From assembly GCA_000701945.1 (NCBI GenBank), contig KL370841.1, positions 1 through 64,000 of the forward strand: a stretch of DNA of 64,000 bases. The letters are read 5' to 3'. Below are positions 1 to 8,849 of this stretch, piece by piece. Numbering within the stretch: position 1 is the stretch's first letter; every line of letters starts with the position of its first letter. The translations under genes were made by a program, and so were the position numbers. Source of the stretch: Anaerotruncus sp. MC2020. Lineage in GTDB: Bacteria > Bacillota > Clostridia > Oscillospirales > Ruminococcaceae. The notes beneath the pieces were generated by a model. That model made no database searches. It worked only from the letters and a program-made list of their open reading frames with translations, and had not been told where the DNA came from.

Positions 1-72
1 TCTCCGTTCGACTTGCATGTGTTAAGCGTGCCGCCAGCGTTCGTCCTGAGCCAGGATCAAACTCTTTATTAA
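1..72 (-). rRNA. 16S rRNA, 5' end only
   Basis: The minus strand carries the universal 16S 5' segment (AGAGTTTGATCCTGGCTCAG, complement of 46-65), followed by the conserved run through the GGCGGCACGC region and TGCAAGTCGAACG. The rest of the gene lies beyond position 1. The 5' end is placed near 72 by analogy with E. coli numbering, where AGAGTTTG starts at base 8. The gene is transcribed leftward from the promoter at 268-296. Confidence 0.97.
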
Positions 73-267
73 ATAGTATATATTAATCCTTTCGGACTAA
101 AATATCTTAATCCTGTTCAATAACGCTTGCGTTATTACTGCGCATTTTTTAGTCTTTACTTGACCTTTCTTTGCTCTCGCAAAGGAATCTCAAGGGTCGT
201 TACTTTTTCTTAGCATTGTTCAATTTTCAAGATGCTGTGTGCGCCGCTCTCTTGTGGCGACTTATTT

Positions 268-296
268 ATTATAGCACGGTTGCCGCCAATTGTCAA
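268..296 (-). promoter_or_regulatory. rRNA operon promoter
   Basis: On the minus strand TTGACA (291-296), a 17-base spacer and TATAAT (268-273) form a perfect sigma-A promoter. The start point would be near 261, leaving a leader of about 190 nt before 16S. The leader contains a run like ATCTTGAAAATTGAACAA (about 217-236), common in Firmicute rRNA leaders and probably related to antitermination. Confidence 0.9.
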
Positions 297-358
297 CTAA
301 AAGAATCCCCTCATTTTTTCTTACTTTTTGGCAATTTTTACCACTCCCCCAACAAAAA

Positions 359-382
359 ATACGCAGCCCAAAGGCTGCGTAT
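359..382 (-). terminator. Terminator after the distal prepilin gene
   Basis: A perfect 10-bp stem (ATACGCAGCC / GGCTGCGTAT) with a 4-base loop is followed on the minus strand by ATTTTTTG. It ends the leftward pilus transcript just before the rRNA promoter. Confidence 0.85.
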
Positions 383-401
383 CACATTCTTATTATTCTG
401 C

Positions 402-1067
402 TTAGAACTCAGATGTATCAAGATCAAAGTTAGTCATCAGAGCACCATCCACATGGGCCATTCTTATTGCATCGATATCAGCACCAAGATCGTCGAGCAT
501 ATCTGTATTCGTCGGATATGCACCAAGATATCTATCGGTTGCAAATCTTGCAGAAACGACAGACTTGACCTTATAATCCTTAACATATATCTTGTACACG
601 ATATCATCATCGACTATCTTGTCAATGTATTTGCCTATCTTTTCATTCCACTCATCTATTTGAAGCGAATTGAATTGTCCGTTGGTATAGCCAGCATTGT
701 CAGCCGTCAGCCTGTTACCGGAAGCATCACAGCGATATCCGGAGGTTCCATCCCAGTAATAATACCATTCACGAGTAGTATCAACAGAAGGGACCTGGCT
801 GTAAAGGTGCTTCAGTGCTTCACCTTTTTCCGCATCCGTAGCTCCAGCCTTATTATAAGCAATCACATACCTTCTCTCTGCAAAGTCCAAATCAGTTATA
901 ATAGTCTGAGCAGCATTGAAGACACTCTTTGCTTTATTGTTCTGTGATTTCACTTTGCCGCGCTCAAGGAAATATCCCCACGAAGGAATTAGCACGCCCA
1001 AAAGAATGCCTATAATAGCGACAATAATAACAAGCTCAATAAGGGTAAAACCCTTTTGCCTTCTCAT
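402..1067 (-). CDS. Type IV prepilin-like protein (distal)
   Basis: A 221-aa protein beginning MRRQKGFTLIEL, a class III prepilin signal: short basic leader, cleavage expected after Gly6, Phe at +1, Glu at +5, then about 20 hydrophobic residues. The start at 1067 is chosen because GGAGGG lies just upstream; an in-frame upstream extension would not place the leader correctly. The C-terminal part (Tyr/Trp-rich, a YYYWDGTSGYRCD stretch) resembles the globular head of Gram-positive pilins but I do not recognise a subfamily. Such proteins are cleaved by PilD and assembled into, or prime, the pilus. It lies downstream of the S41 protease and the probable major pilin and may be a minor or alternative pilin. 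Confidence 0.85.
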   Translation of the reverse strand: MRRQKGFTLIELVIIVAIIGILLGVLIPSWGYFLERGKVKSQNNKAKSVFNAAQTIITDLDFAERRYVIAYNKAGATDAEKGEALKHLYSQVPSVDTTREWYYYWDGTSGYRCDASGNRLTADNAGYTNGQFNSLQIDEWNEKIGKYIDKIVDDDIVYKIYVKDYKVKSVVSARFATDRYLGAYPTNTDMLDDLGADIDAIRMAHVDGALMTNFDLDTSEF

Positions 1068-1188
1068 AATTACACCCTCCCTTATTATCAAGTCTAAAGC
1101 TATACTTATTATAGCAAAATATTCACAATTTGTCAATAAAATAGCGGCGTAAAATCTGCCCAATTTTTATAGAGTATTATTGTGCATT

Positions 1189-2406
1189 TCATTCAAGAAG
1201 GGCTATCGCTTTCTTCAGCTGGATATCGTTATCCGTTCCAATAAGCTCCTTATCCATAGGGACTTCAACATCGGGAGCGATTCCTACTCCGTCCCAGTTG
1301 TCCCAGCCCTCGACCTCAAACGTTCCTGCGGTGAAGTGAAGATGTCCACCGTTGCTAAGCAGCATTTCGCGTTGAAAAACACCTTTTCCATAAGTATTTG
1401 TTCCAACAAGAGTCGCATCGGCGTTTTTTTTCAGTACGGCAGTGAATATTTCAGAAGCACTGGCCGTACCATCGTTTATCAATATTACAATATCGCGATT
1501 ATTCTCAACATCAGAAAAATCTTGTTCAAATATCTCAACATCTCCATCAAATTCAGTAGCAACACATTTTGCATGTCCGCAGCACTGTGCTGCCATATAC
1601 ACACCTGCAACAGTTTCTCCGCCGCCATTATCTCGAAGATCAATTATCATTTTTTTCTGATCTTTCGCCGCTTCAAGTGCCGTATTTAGATTTCCTTGTG
1701 CAAGCTGACCGAATTCCTTAATATGTATGTACGCAATATCGCCAATGCTCTTGTATTCCACACTTGTACTCATTTCAGACGCTCGCACAAAATCCAAATC
1801 GAACTCCGCGCCTTCCCTGAGCACAGTAAAAGTCACGTTTGTCCCATCCTTGCCAAGCATCTTATTTGCTATATTCTCAAATCCTGTCTCTGAAACAGAA
1901 GTACCATTGATAGCTGCGATCTCATCATTAGTTCTGAGTCCTTGCTTATACGCAGGCATTCCTTCAGTAACTTCAGTGAGCAAAATATTTCCGTCATCAG
2001 CAGGCGCGACCTGAAATCCGCTCAACTTCGCAGTGCCAGAACTATTAACGTAAGCCACCATTGATGTTTGCTCGTCCTCGTCCTCATAATAAAAAGTAAA
2101 CGGGTCAGTAGCAATGCTCTCAACGTAGGCCCCTATCGCGCTTCTGACAGGCTTTCCGTCTGCGACACCGCCGTTTTGTTCAAGAACGTCACGGCATTCC
2201 TTTGTCACGATAAAGTCTTTTCCGACAGAATTAACGTCACGCTGAGTATAGCTCATAGTATACCAGCAAACTCCGCCTGCAATACCAGCACCTATCAAAA
2301 AAGCCGCGATATAGCCCGAAAAGTTGTCGGCACGTGATGCTCCACTTTTAGCATTTTCCTTTGCTACTTCTTTGATTTCTTTCTCATTTTTTTTCTTTTC
2401 TTCCAT
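1189..2406 (-). CDS. Membrane-anchored S41 (CtpA/CtpB-type) protease with PDZ domain
   Basis: A 405-aa protein: charged N-terminus, one membrane segment (about residues 30-52), a PDZ-like domain (about 125-210, with GFQV and GLRTNDEIAAING) and an S41 catalytic domain (about 215-405). The Ser nucleophile is S316 in GTASASE, the general base K341 in YGKG, and Q345 follows; these spacings (25 and 29) equal those of the Bacillus CtpB triad. It should act outside the membrane on unstructured C-termini. The gene sits between two prepilin genes, behind an intergenic terminator, so a role in pilin or assembly-factor turnover is plausible but inferred. RBS GAGG is 7 bases before the ATG. Confidence 0.88.
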   Translation of the reverse strand: MEEKKKNEKEIKEVAKENAKSGASRADNFSGYIAAFLIGAGIAGGVCWYTMSYTQRDVNSVGKDFIVTKECRDVLEQNGGVADGKPVRSAIGAYVESIATDPFTFYYEDEDEQTSMVAYVNSSGTAKLSGFQVAPADDGNILLTEVTEGMPAYKQGLRTNDEIAAINGTSVSETGFENIANKMLGKDGTNVTFTVLREGAEFDLDFVRASEMSTSVEYKSIGDIAYIHIKEFGQLAQGNLNTALEAAKDQKKMIIDLRDNGGGETVAGVYMAAQCCGHAKCVATEFDGDVEIFEQDFSDVENNRDIVILINDGTASASEIFTAVLKKNADATLVGTNTYGKGVFQREMLLSNGGHLHFTAGTFEVEGWDNWDGVGIAPDVEVPMDKELIGTDNDIQLKKAIALLE

Positions 2407-2421
2407 AGTTACCTCAAAAGA

Positions 2422-2447
2422 AAACCTCTCTCCGAAGAGAGAGGTTT
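2422..2447 (-). terminator. Intercistronic terminator between pilin and protease
   Basis: A perfect 11-bp stem (AAACCTCTCTC / GAGAGAGGTTT) closes a TTCG tetraloop on the minus strand, an especially stable C(UUCG)G loop, followed by a T-rich tract. It lies 37 bases after the pilin stop and 16 before the protease start, so it probably lowers downstream expression relative to the pilin. Confidence 0.8.
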
Positions 2448-2483
2448 ATTCTTATTCAGTTGTTATTAAGGTTAACCCTTAAA

Positions 2484-3056
2484 TCACACACCAGACTTCT
2501 CGAAGCCAGAATTACCTACTTTGTAATCAGCCTTTTCAAGTGCTGCTCCGTAAGCAACTTCAAAATTACCATCACCCTTGTAAGTCTCGAATGTATCTGA
2601 TGTTACAACACCAGCAGGATATGTTCCGTTGTAAGTAGAATCCTGACGAGAAGCGAGAGCGATGCAAGAACCGCCAGAAACAGCAGCCTTAACCTTCTTC
2701 ATCTTAACGATGTCTGAGAAGAAGTTGGAAACCTTCTGCGCAAACTTATCTTTACCACCAACTGTAAAACCACTGGGCTTTCCGCCGATGTCTGACCAAG
2801 AGCCAGCCGCTCCGTTAGTACCAGCTGTGTAAGTAAGGATGTAGTCACCGCCAACGTCGATGCCCTCTTCATCAAGCTCTGTCAGGGCAGAGTTGATTGC
2901 CTTGTAAACAGAAGAAGCAGCAGAGTTAGCAGAAGAAATCTTGGACTTTCTTACATAACCGAGCATTGTGGGTACGAGGATAGCTGCGAGAACACCGATG
3001 ATAGCGATAACAACGATGAGCTCAATAAGGGTAAAACCTTTCTTTGTAGTTTTCAT
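2484..3056 (-). CDS. pilA: Probable major type IV pilin
   Basis: A 190-aa prepilin beginning MKTTKKGFTLIELIVV. Cleavage is expected after Gly7, giving Phe+1 and Glu+5; the hydrophobic helix runs to about residue 30, then a SSANSAASSVYKAINSAL alpha-1C segment and a Gly/Ser-rich head with one Cys. It is called the major pilin because it is first in its transcript, has a near-consensus promoter and AAGGAGG Shine-Dalgarno, and is insulated downstream by a stable terminator. In R. albus similar Pil proteins are implicated in attachment to cellulose; a comparable role here is inference. Confidence 0.9.
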   Translation of the reverse strand: MKTTKKGFTLIELIVVIAIIGVLAAILVPTMLGYVRKSKISSANSAASSVYKAINSALTELDEEGIDVGGDYILTYTAGTNGAAGSWSDIGGKPSGFTVGGKDKFAQKVSNFFSDIVKMKKVKAAVSGGSCIALASRQDSTYNGTYPAGVVTSDTFETYKGDGNFEVAYGAALEKADYKVGNSGFEKSGV

Positions 3057-3149
3057 AATAGAAAACCTCCTTTATAAATTTTTTGTGCTTTCGCACGATT
3101 CATTTTGGGAGTGGGTCTTTTTTTGTCCCCTTCCCTTTCCTGTGATTAT

Positions 3150-3178
3150 AGTATAGCATTTCATTCATAAAAAGTCAA
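3150..3178 (-). promoter_or_regulatory. Pilin gene promoter
   Basis: Minus strand TTGACT (3173-3178), 17-base spacer, TATACT (3150-3155). The start would be near 3143, giving a 5' UTR of about 86 nt ending in AAGGAGG. Confidence 0.85.
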
Positions 3179-3493
3179 TAGAATCCCAAAAATTAATTCA
3201 TGAAAATCGTATTTTTTACACTGAAACGGTAAATCGGCACGTTTTTTTTCGCTTTTTCGTCATAGTGCACAGTATTCTGTGAATTAATTAATTAGGATAG
3301 CTTTATTTTGTCCGTACAGTATAGATTTCGACTTAAATTACAGTCGATTTCTTCTGCTGATTTTTACCGTTTTGTCATATTTGCAGTTATTTTTGCCGCT
3401 GTCAGTGTCGTAAAACTCTACAGATAGTTATTTTTAGTGTTCGATTTACACTTTGATAAACCACGTGTTTCTTAATCGTTTGTTCACATTTTG
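3179..3493. other. 315-base AT-rich region upstream of the pilin promoter
   Basis: I see no gene here. The region is strongly AT-rich with T-runs and holds a 10-bp inverted repeat, AAACGGTAAA at 3224-3233 and TTTACCGTTT at 3363-3372, plus TTTACACT at about 3215 and 3438. These could be regulator sites for the pilin promoter, but nothing identifies a factor. No clear terminator for the leftward gene ending at 3494 was found. Confidence 0.4.
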
Positions 3494-4918
3494 TTACACT
3501 TTCTTTAATATTGTGCCGCTTTCTTCACTTGGAGTGGAGTTATCAGATTTTTCTTCCTTCAAAAAGAAGCTTTTCCCGACCTCTGCGTAAGTCAATCCGA
3601 GGAAAATATAGAAGAAGGGCGTTGTGTAAAATATTGCTACGCCGAACATTGCGCTGATAATGTACGAAAACGTACAGCAGAAGCACAAAAGCGTCATTTT
3701 TGACAGCTTTTTCTTTTTGATAAAAGTCTCAACCATTACTACGGCGATAGCTGCCGCATGGAGCACTGTTACAGGTATTCCGAAGTTGACCGCATACTGT
3801 AACGGCTCACAGTGAGCAGTTCCTCCGACCTCGTATCCCTCGATTCCCCAGCCGAGCAAAGGTTTGCGGGAGATATCGCTTACTGCCTGCTTCCACAGCT
3901 CCCAGCGTCCCGAGCCTGCATCATCACTTCCTGACGGATCCGAGATGATATTTCCGAGATCGAATACCGTTCTTATCATACTTGACACCAACGACTCGAC
4001 AAGCATAGACATCATCAAGTTGATAGCAATGATGATACCCAGAGCAATAATTACCCACTTTAACCTTTTCCTTTCGCATTTGAAACAATAAACGGCAAAA
4101 GATATCAGCGTAAATATTACCGCTACATATGGTCCGAGCGAACCGTTCGATATCATGGCCGCCATTCCAAGAGCCATATTTGCCGCATGAAACGTCTTGA
4201 ACACCGCCCTGTCCTCATATATGAACAGCAGCGCCGCACAAACGACCACTATCGCAAGGTAATATCCATAGTGATTGGGGTTATTGAAAATCGCACTGTC
4301 CTTCAGTCCCGTGAAGCAGCTGTTTGATACGACCCACTTGTCTATCATTGATGCCACGTTCATTATCATTGCGGACAGTTCAAAGATGATGATAAGTACT
4401 TTCCGCCACTTGCCCTTGAGTACAAGCATACCGCAGAAGAAATACGTAAACGGATGCCTCATGAACTCGTATATCGTGTCACCCATGTAATAATTGGGCA
4501 TAGCGTCAAATTCAGTAAAGCCTCTTATATTCGTTACAAGATATATTCCCGCTGCATAAGCTGCAAAAACAATAAGCGGAGCAGCCGCCTTCAGATAATT
4601 CTTCCATTCCTCTCTGAGCTTAGGCAGAGAAAGCAGCCCGTATATCAGTGCAGCTCCCGCAATTATCTTTGCAAGGAGCGAAACAACGCTTTGCAGCGTC
4701 CTCATCATTTCCTGATAGACTTCAATGGAATCACCCATCTCATTGTAAACATATTCGGTAAAGAGCACTCCCTGTCCTGTCTTCAGGAGGTATATCCTCT
4801 CTCCCCACTGTATAAGCGGTGACAATATCAGCAGCAGCACGCCCATAAACGCCGCTACCTGAATCACCTTTTCGAGCTTTGGCTTTAAAACCTCATATTT
4901 CTCTGTCAATATTTTCAC
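3494..4918 (-). CDS. O-antigen ligase/Wzy-like polytopic membrane protein in the pilus locus
   Basis: A 474-aa protein with about ten predicted membrane segments and a periplasmic-type loop containing RWELWKQAVSDISRKPLLGW, GIEGYEVGGTAHCEPLQ and FGIPV, matching the Wzy_C pattern (PLLGWG, then AH..LQ) of O-antigen ligases, Wzy polymerases and pilin O-oligosaccharyltransferases. These enzymes move lipid-linked glycans onto acceptors on the outer membrane face. The location between pilT and pilA suggests pilin glycosylation (TfpO/PglL-like), an inference. The start codon is GTG at 4918; its Shine-Dalgarno is weak and a terminator sits just upstream, so expression is probably low. Confidence 0.75.
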   Translation of the reverse strand: MKILTEKYEVLKPKLEKVIQVAAFMGVLLLILSPLIQWGERIYLLKTGQGVLFTEYVYNEMGDSIEVYQEMMRTLQSVVSLLAKIIAGAALIYGLLSLPKLREEWKNYLKAAAPLIVFAAYAAGIYLVTNIRGFTEFDAMPNYYMGDTIYEFMRHPFTYFFCGMLVLKGKWRKVLIIIFELSAMIMNVASMIDKWVVSNSCFTGLKDSAIFNNPNHYGYYLAIVVVCAALLFIYEDRAVFKTFHAANMALGMAAMISNGSLGPYVAVIFTLISFAVYCFKCERKRLKWVIIALGIIIAINLMMSMLVESLVSSMIRTVFDLGNIISDPSGSDDAGSGRWELWKQAVSDISRKPLLGWGIEGYEVGGTAHCEPLQYAVNFGIPVTVLHAAAIAVVMVETFIKKKKLSKMTLLCFCCTFSYIISAMFGVAIFYTTPFFYIFLGLTYAEVGKSFFLKEEKSDNSTPSEESGTILKKV

Positions 4919-4932
4919 CCATTCTAAAAACT

Positions 4933-4959
4933 TATCCCCTGCAACTTGTACAGGGGATA
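4933..4959 (-). terminator. Terminator downstream of pilT
   Basis: A 9-bp stem (TATCCCCTG / CAGGGGATA) with a 9-base loop is followed on the minus strand by AGTTTTT. It separates pilB-pilT from the ligase-like gene. Confidence 0.75.
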
Positions 4960-4978
4960 GGCTGCAATATATATTTGA

Positions 4979-6103
4979 TTATTCCGCAGAATTCTGCTGC
5001 ATAACGGACATACCGCCTGTAGGAGAACCGCCCATCTGTGTGAGGAAGCGGTAGAATTCCTGCTTGTCCTGGCACTTGTCGAGAGCGTCGACCTCGTTGA
5101 TGACGTTCTTGTATACGAGACGAGCGAGCTCCTGGTCGAGGGACATCATGCCCTGCTGCTTACCTGTCTGGATAGCAGACTGGATGAGGTGGATCTTGTT
5201 ATCACGTATCATAGCGGAGATAGCGTCTGTAACGTTGAGGATCTCCATTACAGCGATACGGCCCGTACCGTCTCTCTTGGGGATAAGGGTCTGTGAGATG
5301 ATACCTACGAGGTTGTTAGCGAGCTGAGTTCTGATCTGCTGCTGCTGGTGCTCGGGGTAAACGTCGATGATACGGTTGATAGTATCAGCTGCGGAAGTTG
5401 TATGAAGTGTAGACATAACGAGATGTCCGGTCTCGGCAGCGGTTACGGCAGCCTGGATAGTCTCGAAGTCACGCATTTCTCCTACGAGGATAACATCAGG
5501 GTCCTCACGAAGGGCAGCTCTGAGGGCGAGGGCGAAGTTCGGAACGTCGTCGCCTATCTCACGCTGGTTTACCATACATCTCTTGTGGTCGTGAACGTAC
5601 TCGATAGGGTCCTCGACTGTGATAACGTGAGCACTTCTGTTGAGGTTTACGAAGTCTATCATACCTGCGAGGGTAGTTGACTTACCTGAACCGGTAGGAC
5701 CAGTTACGAGAACGAGTCCACGGGGACGCATAGCGAAGTCCGCAAGAATGGGAGGAAGCATGAGGTCCTCGAGAGTAGGAATATCGTTGCGGAGGAGACG
5801 GATAGCGATAGCGGGCTTGCCCTTCTGGAAGTAAACGTTTACACGGTGACGGTAACCGCTCTTTGTCTGGAAGGAGAAGTCAGTATCGTGGTGGTTGTTG
5901 ATAGAGGTCTGCTGAGCCTCGTTTGTCATCTGGTTAACTATATCGAGTATCTCCTCCTCGTCCATCTCGGGGTACTGAGAACGCATAGTTCTGAGAGTAC
6001 CGTTGAGACGAACAACAGGAGCGATAGCGTTTGTAAAATGTAAGTCCGAGCAGCCGAGGAGACGAACCTCGTCCAGGATCTTGTGAATATTGATAATGCC
6101 CAT
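4979..6103 (-). CDS. pilT: PilT twitching-motility/retraction ATPase
   Basis: A 374-aa hexameric secretion ATPase that powers pilus disassembly at the cytoplasmic face. Visible features: N-terminal PAS-like region with CSDLHF, Walker A GPTGSGKST (135-143), Asp box, Walker B with VILVGEMRD (about 204-212), His box STLHT, and an AISAMIRD segment (about 294-301) equivalent to the PilT-specific AIRNLIRE motif needed for retraction. Length is normal for PilT. It lies 32 bases downstream of pilB and is almost surely cotranscribed with it. A retraction motor implies a dynamic pilus, not a static competence-type one. Confidence 0.95.
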   Translation of the reverse strand: MGIINIHKILDEVRLLGCSDLHFTNAIAPVVRLNGTLRTMRSQYPEMDEEEILDIVNQMTNEAQQTSINNHHDTDFSFQTKSGYRHRVNVYFQKGKPAIAIRLLRNDIPTLEDLMLPPILADFAMRPRGLVLVTGPTGSGKSTTLAGMIDFVNLNRSAHVITVEDPIEYVHDHKRCMVNQREIGDDVPNFALALRAALREDPDVILVGEMRDFETIQAAVTAAETGHLVMSTLHTTSAADTINRIIDVYPEHQQQQIRTQLANNLVGIISQTLIPKRDGTGRIAVMEILNVTDAISAMIRDNKIHLIQSAIQTGKQQGMMSLDQELARLVYKNVINEVDALDKCQDKQEFYRFLTQMGGSPTGGMSVMQQNSAE

Positions 6104-6135
6104 TGTGTATTCCTCCTAATATATATATGTATAGA

Positions 6136-7812
6136 TCAAACAGAGAATGTGGATCTTACGAGCTCGTCGATAGAAGTCTCGCCTGCCTGTACAAGCTCGG
6201 AAGCGTTGTCACGGAGCAGCTTTGTGCCGTTTGCCTTAGCAGCAGCCTCTATCTCTTCCTTGCCGCCGCCTGCCGCGATGATAGCGGAAACCTTAGCAGT
6301 ACAGTGGATGATCTCGTGGATAGCGGTTCTTCCGCGATAACCTGTGTTGTTGCAGTTCGGGCAGCCAACAGGCTCATATATCTGGATAGATGAAGGAATA
6401 CCCATCAGCTCGTTCTCCTCGTCAGTGGACATTCTTGCCCTCTTGCAGTTCGGGCAGAGAACCTTAACGAGACGCTGAGCGATAACACCGATAAGTGAAG
6501 TAGCAACCATGTACGGAGCAACGCCCATATCAACGAGACGTACAACAGTCGAAGCAGCGTCGTTGGTATGGAGGGTAGAAAGTACAAGGTGTCCGGTGAT
6601 AGCGGCACGGATACCGATATCGGCAGTTTCGGTATCACGCATCTCACCGATCATTACGATATCAGGGTCCTGACGGAGGATAGAACGGAGGGCAGCCGCG
6701 AAGGTCATACCAGCCTTCTGGTTAACCTGGCACTGGTTGATTCCGTCGATAGCCTTCTCGACAGGGTCCTCAACAGTAACGACGTTTACGTTGGGCTTAG
6801 CTATCTCGCCGAGCGCAGCGTAAAGAGTGGTTGTTTTACCTGAACCGGTAGGTCCTGTAACGAGGATAACGCCGTGAGGAACGCGGAGCATCGACTCGAA
6901 CAGCTGATAGTTGTAATCGGACATACCGAGGTCTGTTATCTTACGGAGAGCTATCTGACCTGTTGAAAGGATTCGGATAACTATCTTTTCGCCGTGTACC
7001 ATAGGAAGTGACGAAACACGGACGTCGAGGGTGGTGCCGTCAACGACCTGAGTGAAACGACCGTCCTGAGGGATACGCTTCTCGGCGATGTTCATGCCGC
7101 TTATGAGCTTGAAACGTGTGGTGAGGGCGCTGTGAACAGCAGCCGAAATATTCATGAGCTCAACAAGGTCGCCGTTTACACGGATACGAATTCTTGTATA
7201 CTTGTCGAACGGCTCGATATGGATATCGGTAGCGTCCGCTCTGAAGGAGTTCTCAACGATAGTGGTAGCGAGCTTAACGATAGGAGCGCTCTCAACACGC
7301 TCGTTAGCGTCCTCATCCATAGTGCCGCCGAGGTCGGAAGCCATAGCAGTAACGCCCTCGAGCACGCTGTCGACGTTCTGCATCGAGTAGCACTTACCGA
7401 TAGCCTTGTTGATAGCGGAAGTGGTAGCGAGAACAGGAACAGTATCCATACCTGTCGATACCTTGATATCTTCCAGAACGATGAAGTTTACAGGATCATT
7501 TGTCGCAACAGTGAGACGCTTACCTGTAATAGCGATAGCGATTACCGTGTGCTTTCTTGCGAGAGCCTCGGGAACCTTCTGAACAGCGTCCGTGTTGATG
7601 TCCGTATTGTCGAGATCAACGTACTGAACTCTCAGCTTGCCAGCAAGAGCCTTAGTGAAGTTTATCTCGGTCATAAATCCAAGCTCAACAACAACGTCGC
7701 CGAACTTCTTGGCTCCATTTGACTCCTTCTGGGTCGCAAGAACCTTCTGGAGCTGCTCTTCGGTGATCAGCCCCTGACTAACTAAGTAGTCGCCAATTCT
7801 CTCGTTTCTCAT
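6136..7812 (-). CDS. pilB: PilB/GspE-type pilus extension ATPase
   Basis: A 558-aa assembly ATPase. It has an N-terminal MshEN-like domain (RIGDYLVSQGLITEEQL), a central N2 domain, Walker A GPTGSGKTT, Walker B with IVMIGEMRDTET, and the CPNC...CPNC zinc-binding module characteristic of PilB/GspE near residues 455-500. The ATG at 7812 is preferred because GGAGG lies 7 bases upstream; a TTG two codons earlier is too close to it. It is the first gene of a pilB-pilT unit and divergent from pilD with about 130 bases between. Confidence 0.95.
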   Translation of the reverse strand: MRNERIGDYLVSQGLITEEQLQKVLATQKESNGAKKFGDVVVELGFMTEINFTKALAGKLRVQYVDLDNTDINTDAVQKVPEALARKHTVIAIAITGKRLTVATNDPVNFIVLEDIKVSTGMDTVPVLATTSAINKAIGKCYSMQNVDSVLEGVTAMASDLGGTMDEDANERVESAPIVKLATTIVENSFRADATDIHIEPFDKYTRIRIRVNGDLVELMNISAAVHSALTTRFKLISGMNIAEKRIPQDGRFTQVVDGTTLDVRVSSLPMVHGEKIVIRILSTGQIALRKITDLGMSDYNYQLFESMLRVPHGVILVTGPTGSGKTTTLYAALGEIAKPNVNVVTVEDPVEKAIDGINQCQVNQKAGMTFAAALRSILRQDPDIVMIGEMRDTETADIGIRAAITGHLVLSTLHTNDAASTVVRLVDMGVAPYMVATSLIGVIAQRLVKVLCPNCKRARMSTDEENELMGIPSSIQIYEPVGCPNCNNTGYRGRTAIHEIIHCTAKVSAIIAAGGGKEEIEAAAKANGTKLLRDNASELVQAGETSIDELVRSTFSV

Positions 7813-7872
7813 ATACAAACCTCCGCTTATTTTTTAGAATCCGCTCCATAGGAACAAACTCTTAATTTACAC

Positions 7873-7900
7873 TTGCATTTTATCCTGAATATGATATAAT
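7873..7900 (+). promoter_or_regulatory. pilD promoter
   Basis: TTGCAT (7873-7878), 16-base spacer and extended -10 TGATATAAT (core 7895-7900). The divergent pilB promoter must lie in the same 130 bases, but I could not assign it convincingly. Confidence 0.75.
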
Positions 7901-7944
7901 AGTATTACGTCAATATTCTGAATGAAAAGGAGTGTGGAAAAACC

Positions 7945-8784
7945 ATGTTTGGATTTGAAGATATGCTTCACAGTGAATTCACTGATACAACCTTCAAAGT
8001 CATGTTTTTATCCATCGTATTTATCTTTGGCATCTGTATCGGCAGCTTTCTGAACGTCGTTATACTCAGGCTGCCGCGTCACGAATCACTCATCAAGCGC
8101 TCGTCCCACTGTATGACCTGCGGAACAAAGATAAGACCGATAGACCTTATCCCCGTTCTGAGCTGGATACTTCTGAGAGGCAAGTGCCATGCCTGCGGCG
8201 AGAAGATATCTGTCCGATATCCCATCGTCGAGTCGCTCAACGGCTTGCTTTATATATTGACATTCATAGTGCTGGATATAAATGCTAAAGCCATAATAAC
8301 CTGCGTTCTTATGTCGCTTCTCATCGTCATCGCCTTCATGGACTGGGATACACAGGAGATAGACCTCATAATCGTAGGACTCATTCTTCTGCTCGCAGTT
8401 CCCGCGGCGATATTCACAGATGACGTAGAGCTCAAGCACCGTATCATCGGCGCCCTTGCGATCAGCGTCCCGTTCTTCATCATCGGAGAGGTAAGCCGTC
8501 CGATAATCAGGAAGAAGTTTGAGGAAGATTTCCGTGCGATAGAGCTTGGCGATACGCTGCTCATGTTCGCATCAGGAGCACTCCTCGGAACAAAGGCTAT
8601 TATCGTTTCAGCATTGATCGGAATACTCACAGCCGCAGTAGGCGGAGTGATATCCAAGATAGCTACAAAGGATTCAAAGTTTGCTTTCGGACCTTTTCTT
8701 TCGATAGGCATTGCAGCCGGAATGCTTTGGGGCAGCAGGATAGCGGACTGGTACGTCAACCTCCTTACATATAAGCCCGAATAA
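7945..8784 (+). CDS. pilD: Prepilin peptidase/N-methylase PilD
   Basis: A 279-aa polytopic A24 aspartic protease that cleaves prepilins after Gly and N-methylates the new N-terminus. N-terminal domain with GSFLNVVILRLP and two Cys pairs (C56, C59 and C81, C84) for zinc. The two catalytic aspartates are seen in FMDWDTQEID (D133) and ELGDTLL (D203, the GxGD-like motif). It is the only rightward gene in the pilus cluster and serves the five prepilins encoded around it. Shine-Dalgarno AAGGAG lies about 15 bases before the ATG. Confidence 0.95.
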   Translation: MFGFEDMLHSEFTDTTFKVMFLSIVFIFGICIGSFLNVVILRLPRHESLIKRSSHCMTCGTKIRPIDLIPVLSWILLRGKCHACGEKISVRYPIVESLNGLLYILTFIVLDINAKAIITCVLMSLLIVIAFMDWDTQEIDLIIVGLILLLAVPAAIFTDDVELKHRIIGALAISVPFFIIGEVSRPIIRKKFEEDFRAIELGDTLLMFASGALLGTKAIIVSALIGILTAAVGGVISKIATKDSKFAFGPFLSIGIAAGMLWGSRIADWYVNLLTYKPE

Positions 8785-8810
8785 AGGTCAAAAAGCGCAA
8801 AAATAAATTA

Positions 8811-8839
8811 CAGGCAGCAGCAATTATTACTGCTGCCTG
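8811..8839. terminator. Bidirectional terminator between pilD and the prepilin operon
   Basis: A perfect 10-bp stem (CAGGCAGCAG / CTGCTGCCTG) with a 9-base loop, followed by CTTTTT on the plus strand and preceded by an A-rich run that serves the leftward operon ending at 8850. Confidence 0.85.
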
Positions 8840-8849
8840 CTTTTTATTA

